This document shows positions 55,225 to 58,490 of a stretch of 58,490 nt of DNA, in pieces. The stretch is from Candidatus Avimonas narfae. Lineage in GTDB: Bacteria > Bacillota > Clostridia > Oscillospirales > Acutalibacteraceae. The notes beneath the pieces are model-generated. The model was not told the origin of the DNA, searched no databases, and worked only from the letters and a program-made list of their open reading frames with translations. Made by a program: the position numbers and the translations under genes. Every line of letters begins with the position of its first letter. Positions within the stretch are counted from its first letter, which is position 1. The stretch lies in the NCBI GenBank assembly GCA_904395335.1, contig CAJFNR010000003.1, positions 1 through 58,490 on the forward strand. The letters are read 5' to 3'.

Positions 55225-55948
55225 TAAAAACCACCTCGATGGCGCTGCCGGTTGCTCTTTTATAGTCGCTCACCGCTTTCAGTGCGATTTGCGCCGCCGC
55301 CTCATTGGGGAAATGAAACTCCCCGGTGGAGATACAGCAAAACGCCACGCTTTTTATCCCGTGTTCATCGCCGAGCTCCAGACAGGAACGATAACAGGAG
55401 GCAAGTAAGGCGGCATCCCGTGCCGTCACCTGCCTTGTGATAATCGGCCCCACCGTGTGCAGCACCGAATCGCAGGGCAGATTAAACGCCGGTGTGATTT
55501 TCGCACCGCCGGTTTCTTCCCGGCGGCCCTGCCGCTCCATGATCTGCGCGCACGCCGCCCGAAGCTGAATGCCGGAATAGGTGTGAATCGCGTTGTCGAT
55601 ACAGGCGTGACAGGGTACAAAACAGCCCAGAAGAGTGCTGTTGGCCGCATTGACAATCGCCCCACATTTCAGCGTGGTGATATCCCCTTGCCAGAGATAC
55701 AGGCCCTCCTGCACCGGCTGCAGATCCGCGATGTCGGTCACGCCCTTGCGCCGGATTTCCTCCTGCAGATAGGCATCCTGAATTTCCAGGAACGCCCCGT
55801 CTGCGGGCCGCGGCGGCCGGATATTGAAAAGCGTGCGGAGAAGCCTCCTCTGCTCGTGTTCGTCTCCGGGGATTTGCATCCCGGCAAAGCGGGACTGTTC
55901 CGCGAGCAATTTTCTGATCAAATACTGTCTTCTTTCGGTTTGTAACAT
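55139..55948 (-). CDS. Zinc-dependent macrodomain protein-ADP-ribose hydrolase
   Basis: A 269-residue macrodomain protein. An N-terminal helical extension of about 75 residues precedes the core: LWQGDITTLKCGAIVNAANS (85-104), then the Cys/His-rich GCFVPCHACIDNAIH (108-122), the zinc site of Zn-Macro enzymes, and FCCISTGEFHFPNEAAAQIA. These remove ADP-ribose put on by SirTM. The N-terminal extension is typical of SirTM-linked macrodomains. GAAGGGGTGTGCC precedes the ATG. It lies 61 bp after the MBL-like gene and overlaps the sirtuin gene. Confidence 0.9.
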   Translation of the reverse strand: MLQTERRQYLIRKLLAEQSRFAGMQIPGDEHEQRRLLRTLFNIRPPRPADGAFLEIQDAYLQEEIRRKGVTDIADLQPVQEGLYLWQGDITTLKCGAIVNAANSTLLGCFVPCHACIDNAIHTYSGIQLRAACAQIMERQGRREETGGAKITPAFNLPCDSVLHTVGPIITRQVTARDAALLASCYRSCLELGDEHGIKSVAFCCISTGEFHFPNEAAAQIALKAVSDYKRATGSAIEVVFNVFQDIDYQIYRNLLGGSAKAPKGAANR

Positions 55949-55969
55949 GGCACACCCCTTCTGAACCAG

Positions 55970-56004
55970 CGGTGAGGGGCTGCCCCATGGGGCAGCCCCC
56001 GCTC
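55970..56004 (-). promoter_or_regulatory. Intercistronic palindrome between the MBL-like and macrodomain genes
   Basis: GGGGCTGCCCC and its complement meet without a gap (55977-56000), and AGCGG/CCGCT extend the stem outward (55970-56004). It lies between the MBL-like stop and the macrodomain ribosome binding site and may adjust expression between the two parts of the operon. Confidence 0.5.
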
Positions 56005-56009
56005 AACGC

Positions 56010-56801
56010 CTATGCGAAGAAAAATCCCGCCGTCATATCCAGATAGTTTTGACCGCTGTAGGACGGATACTGCTTTTGCACCTCCGCCTTGAAGCCGTCG
56101 GCATCCGTGCAGCCTGCCGCAATCCTTTTCAGGTTTTCGAGATAGGCAATTTTGGTTTCGGCATCCTTCAGATCCTCCGGGGTATAGTGGGAAGTCAGGA
56201 TCAGGTCGTACCCCTTTGTCATATACCTGCGCAGCGTCGCGATGATGCTGTCGGCATGGCCGGCACCGGCTACGATGGAATGGCAGTCATGGCCGAGCAT
56301 GTGCGTGTATACAGCGTTGATCTCCGGGATCTCCACATCAAAGGCCTCCGCCGTCCGGCTGATAAGGAAATCCATGCCGCCGATGGTCACCTTTCCCTCA
56401 TCGATGGTATCGGTAATTTTATGGAGGGAGCTGTCGAAAACCTCGCCGAAGGTCCGGGCAAAGTTTTCGATGAGCGCCTTTCCGCCGCCGTTTTCGGAAT
56501 AATCCACCGCATTCTGCGTGGCGTATTTCGGCACTTCCGGCAAAAAGCTTCCCCCTGCCCCGTGATAGGCGATGAGCATTCCCTCTACCGTCTTATCCTT
56601 CAGATATTCGGCAAGCTCACGGTTGTTGTCAAAGAAGCAGGGAGATTCGATGATCACGGCCTTGCCGTTCTTTTCCAGAACAAAGACTTCGTCGTCAATA
56701 TAATCGTTGGTCTTATACGCGTGCAGCTTTACCGATCCAAAATCGTAAACGTTCATTTCGCCCTTGTCAAGCTTTACGGTTTGATACGTATTTTTGTTCA
56801 T
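56010..56801 (-). CDS. MBL-fold-like protein with degenerate metal motif (263 aa)
   Basis: A 263-residue protein with the strand order of metallo-beta-lactamase folds (MNVYDFGSVKLHAYKTND; VFVLEKNGKAVIIESP; YDLILTSHYTPED). The usual HxHxDH motif is replaced by AYHGAGGSFLPE, while HMLGHDCHSI and the SHYTPE His may remain as metal ligands. It may therefore bind metal in an unusual way or not at all. Substrate unknown. It is the first gene of the macrodomain-sirtuin operon and divergent from the HxlR regulator, so it is probably under its control. GGGAGGAAACCGCT precedes the ATG. Confidence 0.7.
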   Translation of the reverse strand: MNKNTYQTVKLDKGEMNVYDFGSVKLHAYKTNDYIDDEVFVLEKNGKAVIIESPCFFDNNRELAEYLKDKTVEGMLIAYHGAGGSFLPEVPKYATQNAVDYSENGGGKALIENFARTFGEVFDSSLHKITDTIDEGKVTIGGMDFLISRTAEAFDVEIPEINAVYTHMLGHDCHSIVAGAGHADSIIATLRRYMTKGYDLILTSHYTPEDLKDAETKIAYLENLKRIAAGCTDADGFKAEVQKQYPSYSGQNYLDMTAGFFFA

Positions 56802-56871
56802 AGCGGTTTCCTCCCGATATTTCCTTGGTTTCGCAGCATGGGAACGGCCGTTCTCCTTCGCCCTTGACCAC

Positions 56872-56900
56872 AGTATACGCCCACCGGTTTTCCCCGTAAA
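56872..56900 (-). promoter_or_regulatory. Candidate promoter of the MBL-macrodomain-sirtuin operon
   Basis: On the minus strand, TTTACG (56900-56895), 17 bp, TATACT (56877-56872), about 70 bp before the MBL-like start. Confidence 0.55.
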
Positions 56901-56919
56901 GTACGCACTTTTTTGTGGG

Positions 56920-56941
56920 ATAGTTACCGGCAGGGAACTAT
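56920..56941. promoter_or_regulatory. Inverted repeat, possible HxlR operator
   Basis: ATAGTT (56920-56925), 10 bp, AACTAT (56936-56941), in the divergent region just upstream of the minus-strand -35. HxlR proteins bind such short dyads. A second possible site is AAAGTACGCACTTT near 56898-56911. Confidence 0.4.
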
Positions 56942-57052
56942 AGCGCGGTTACCAGGAGGAAACCAATGCGGCATCACGGGCATTTTTACCTCAAAGGGAT
57001 CTCCCAAAAATTTTTTGATAGACAATCTTTCCGGTTTGTGTCCGTTCCAAAT

Positions 57053-57081
57053 TTGACGGGGGGACCGCTGTATGATATCCT
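57053..57081 (+). promoter_or_regulatory. Candidate promoter of the HxlR gene
   Basis: TTGACG (57053-57058), 17 bp, TATCCT (57076-57081), about 46 bp before the HxlR start codon. Confidence 0.5.
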
Positions 57082-57126
57082 TAGAAACAAGGTCTCAAGC
57101 CCAAGCCGTGGAAAGGGGAAATCCGC

Positions 57127-57468
57127 ATGAGCAGTCAAAGAAAAGCAAACGAATGGCCGGCCTGCCCGGTGGAAACCACCCTGATGCTCATCGGCGATAA
57201 ATGGAAGGTGCTCATTCTACGCGATCTGCTTGACGGAACCAAGCGCTTCGGGGAACTCAAAAAATCCGTCGGCGGCGTTTCACAAAAGGTATTGACCGCA
57301 CAGCTTCGGGATATGGAGGACAGCGGCCTTGTCAGCCGAAAGGTCTATGCGGAGGTTCCTCCGAGAGTGGAGTACTCGCTTACCGATCTCGGGCGGAGCT
57401 TGCAGCCGATACTGGACGCCATGCGGAACTGGGGTACCGAATATAAAGAGTCGCTAAACGAAACATAG
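57127..57468 (+). CDS. HxlR family transcriptional regulator
   Basis: A 113-residue winged-helix dimer. The family start CPVETTLMLIGDKWKVLILRDL, RFGELKKSVGGVSQKVLTAQL, and the wing YAEVPPRVEYSLTDLG are all intact. Cys13, in the ACPVE motif, sits where the redox-sensing cysteine of YodB/HypR-type members lies, so thiol oxidation may control it. It is divergent from the MBL-macrodomain-sirtuin operon with about 325 bp between, a layout typical of a local regulator. A site AAAGGGGAAAT precedes the ATG. Confidence 0.9.
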   Translation: MSSQRKANEWPACPVETTLMLIGDKWKVLILRDLLDGTKRFGELKKSVGGVSQKVLTAQLRDMEDSGLVSRKVYAEVPPRVEYSLTDLGRSLQPILDAMRNWGTEYKESLNET

Positions 57469-57502
57469 CGGGCATACGGATAATCGTATGCCCGCTATGT
57501 TT
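57461..57502 (+). terminator. Perfect 18-bp hairpin overlapping the HxlR stop
   Basis: AAACATAGCGGGCATACG (57461-57478) is exactly complementary to 57485-57502. The stop codon lies in the left arm. No long T-run follows. Confidence 0.65.
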
Positions 57503-57769
57503 CATGGAAGGGTTCCCTTCCGCTCAACCGGCGCTGTAGCCTTTCCGCCGTCCGCCTGGGGGCTTTTCAAATGCTGATGAAACCAAGACTTCTCCGCCTA
57601 CGGCTTTCATCCGCCGTAAAGAGAGGAAGCCGCCTTCAAGCGGCGGCCTCGGGTCAGAACCATTTTCCCTTATCGCTCGGCTTTTTCCCTACAGGAAGCC
57701 TGCGGGCACCGCTCATCCATCTTCAAAGCGCCAATCCATTTGGAGATTTGCATTTCGTATACCGAAATC

Positions 57770-58060
57770 CTATTCGTTTTGGCCCGATTCCCCGCCGGAT
57801 GCGTTAGGCCCCTTGAGCAGCCGTTCCCGATTGCGTTTCTTTTCGTTTTTCAGCTCTTCTTCCGTCACGTGCTCCATGACATCGTTTGGCGTACAGTTCA
57901 GCAAAGAACAGATATCATCCACGATTTTCAGCGAAACGTAATCGTTGCGGCCCATTCGTGTCAACGTACTGACGGAAATCCCGCTCATCTTGGCGAATTC
58001 CTTGCGGGTCATATCCAGATCCACCAGCTGTTTCCACAGCGGTTTATAGCTGAACGGCAT
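57770..58060 (-). CDS. XRE-family helix-turn-helix regulator (96 aa)
   Basis: A small Cro/CI-type protein: SYKPLWKQLVDLDMTRKEFAKMSGIS...TLTRMGRNDYVSLKIVDDICSLLNC forms the HTH (residues about 5-60), then an acidic-basic tail (EEELKNEKKRNRERLLKG). The pattern TxxRMGRND.VSLxxLxxIC matches YozG-like regulators. Targets unknown. About 300 bp of the upstream region is included in the window edge. Confidence 0.85.
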   Translation of the reverse strand: MPFSYKPLWKQLVDLDMTRKEFAKMSGISVSTLTRMGRNDYVSLKIVDDICSLLNCTPNDVMEHVTEEELKNEKKRNRERLLKGPNASGGESGQNE

Positions 58061-58490
58061 CCGGTTACCCCCCTTTTTCCGTGATGGCTATGAAGCGGAG
58101 CGCGTCCTCCACCCCCGATTCAAAACGAAGATTGCCGCCAAAAGCGCGGCGGTTGTAGTCAATTATAACCAGGAAATGACCATTTCACAACACAATATTT
58201 GTGAGATGCGTGCATTATTTGTTGTTTTATCATCAATATAGGCGTTTCTTTAATCTTATTTGATCATTAAATATTCAAATTACAACTCAAAAAGTATTCC
58301 ACAGAACAATTCCGGATATACCCTCATACCGATTACTGGCAACCGGGAGGGAAACGTTTCCTTTCCCAAATGGTTACAGGACTGTAAGTGAAGAATTACA
58401 GAGGTTGTAGGTTTGTCAAACATATTGGACAGCGAACTCAAGAGGAGAAAGCCAACCGAGCGGTCTCATGGGGAAGTTGTTTGAGCGGCG
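58061..58490. other. Unassigned right end
   Basis: About 400 bp with AT-rich stretches (58140-58300). Near the edge, GAGGAGA (58442-58448) lies about 19 bp before ATG 58468, which would read MGKLFERR and run out of the window. This may be the start of a gene, possibly on a mobile element, but the family cannot be told. No terminal inverted repeat could be confirmed. Confidence 0.3.

Noticed and set aside
57560-57700. GC-rich intergenic stretch with GAGGAAGCCGCC resembling that at 17952
   Set aside because: Similarity is short and broken by gaps; reported only as a low-interest finding, not as a repeat feature.
58377-58490. Possible insertion sequence end at the right edge
   Set aside because: No terminal inverted repeat or transposase motif can be seen before the window ends.

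Overview
The window looks like the chromosome of a moderately GC-rich, spore-forming gut Clostridia, most like the Oscillospirales. The evidence is indirect: the ribosome binding sites are of AGGAGG type, there are CotF-type coat proteins, an HrcA/CIRCE-type heat shock site, a Bacillus-type PhoP box, a LepA-HemW pair and an mreBCD-PBP2 cell-shape cluster with Maf and DUF4321 just upstream. No rRNA, tRNA or CRISPR array was found.

Layout. 1-700: the tail of a coiled-coil protein, then a strongly folded RNA candidate of about 300 nt ending in a terminator, then a small cysteine-containing ORF and a long palindromic terminator. 1.0-4.0 kb: a frameshifted DUF2935 gene and the proline/sodium symporter putP. 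4.2-8.8 kb (minus strand): the phosphate system pstS-pstC-pstA-pstB-phoU behind a PhoP-type box of 11-bp repeats. 9.2-13.3 kb: a CIRCE-controlled small heat shock protein, a broken lipase, a DUF305 protein, two spore-coat-like proteins and small conserved genes. 13.7-17.8 kb: DUF5655, a Nudix hydrolase, an M14 carboxypeptidase and tex. 18.3-25.8 kb: one 2509-residue cyclic beta-1,2-glucan synthase-like protein. 26.4-31.1 kb: yfmF-yfmH (linked to EF-P modification), lgt and folD. 31.2-44.0 kb: an MscS channel, zapA, a U32 peptidase, dut, DUF4321, maf, mreB-mreC-mreD, PBP2, lepA and hemW, a growth and cell-wall-elongation block all on the plus strand. 44.0-47.1 kb: two related secreted proteins of unknown function on the minus strand. 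47.5-51.5 kb: a glyoxalase-like protein, a membrane-tethered secreted protein, an M23 peptidase and a DUF1848 protein. 51.9-53.8 kb: a PglF/CapD-type sugar dehydratase. 54.3-57.5 kb: a macrodomain and SirTM-type sirtuin operon led by an MBL-like protein and divergent from an HxlR regulator. The window closes with an XRE regulator and unassigned DNA.

Themes. (1) The most system-like accessory module is at 54.3-57.5 kb: a putative thiol-type HxlR regulator facing an operon of MBL-like protein, zinc macrodomain and class M sirtuin. This suggests redox-controlled, reversible protein ADP-ribosylation, but without the lipoyl-carrier genes usually found beside it. (2) The folded RNA near the left edge is a good candidate for a large noncoding RNA. 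(3) The paralogous secreted pair at 44-47 kb is a coherent but unexplained surface system. (4) Three genes are broken by small indels or deletions (DUF2935, lipase, DUF3781), which points either to gene decay or to assembly errors. (5) A 45-bp hairpin-forming sequence occurs at two intergenic sites 36 kb apart and looks like a dispersed repeat.
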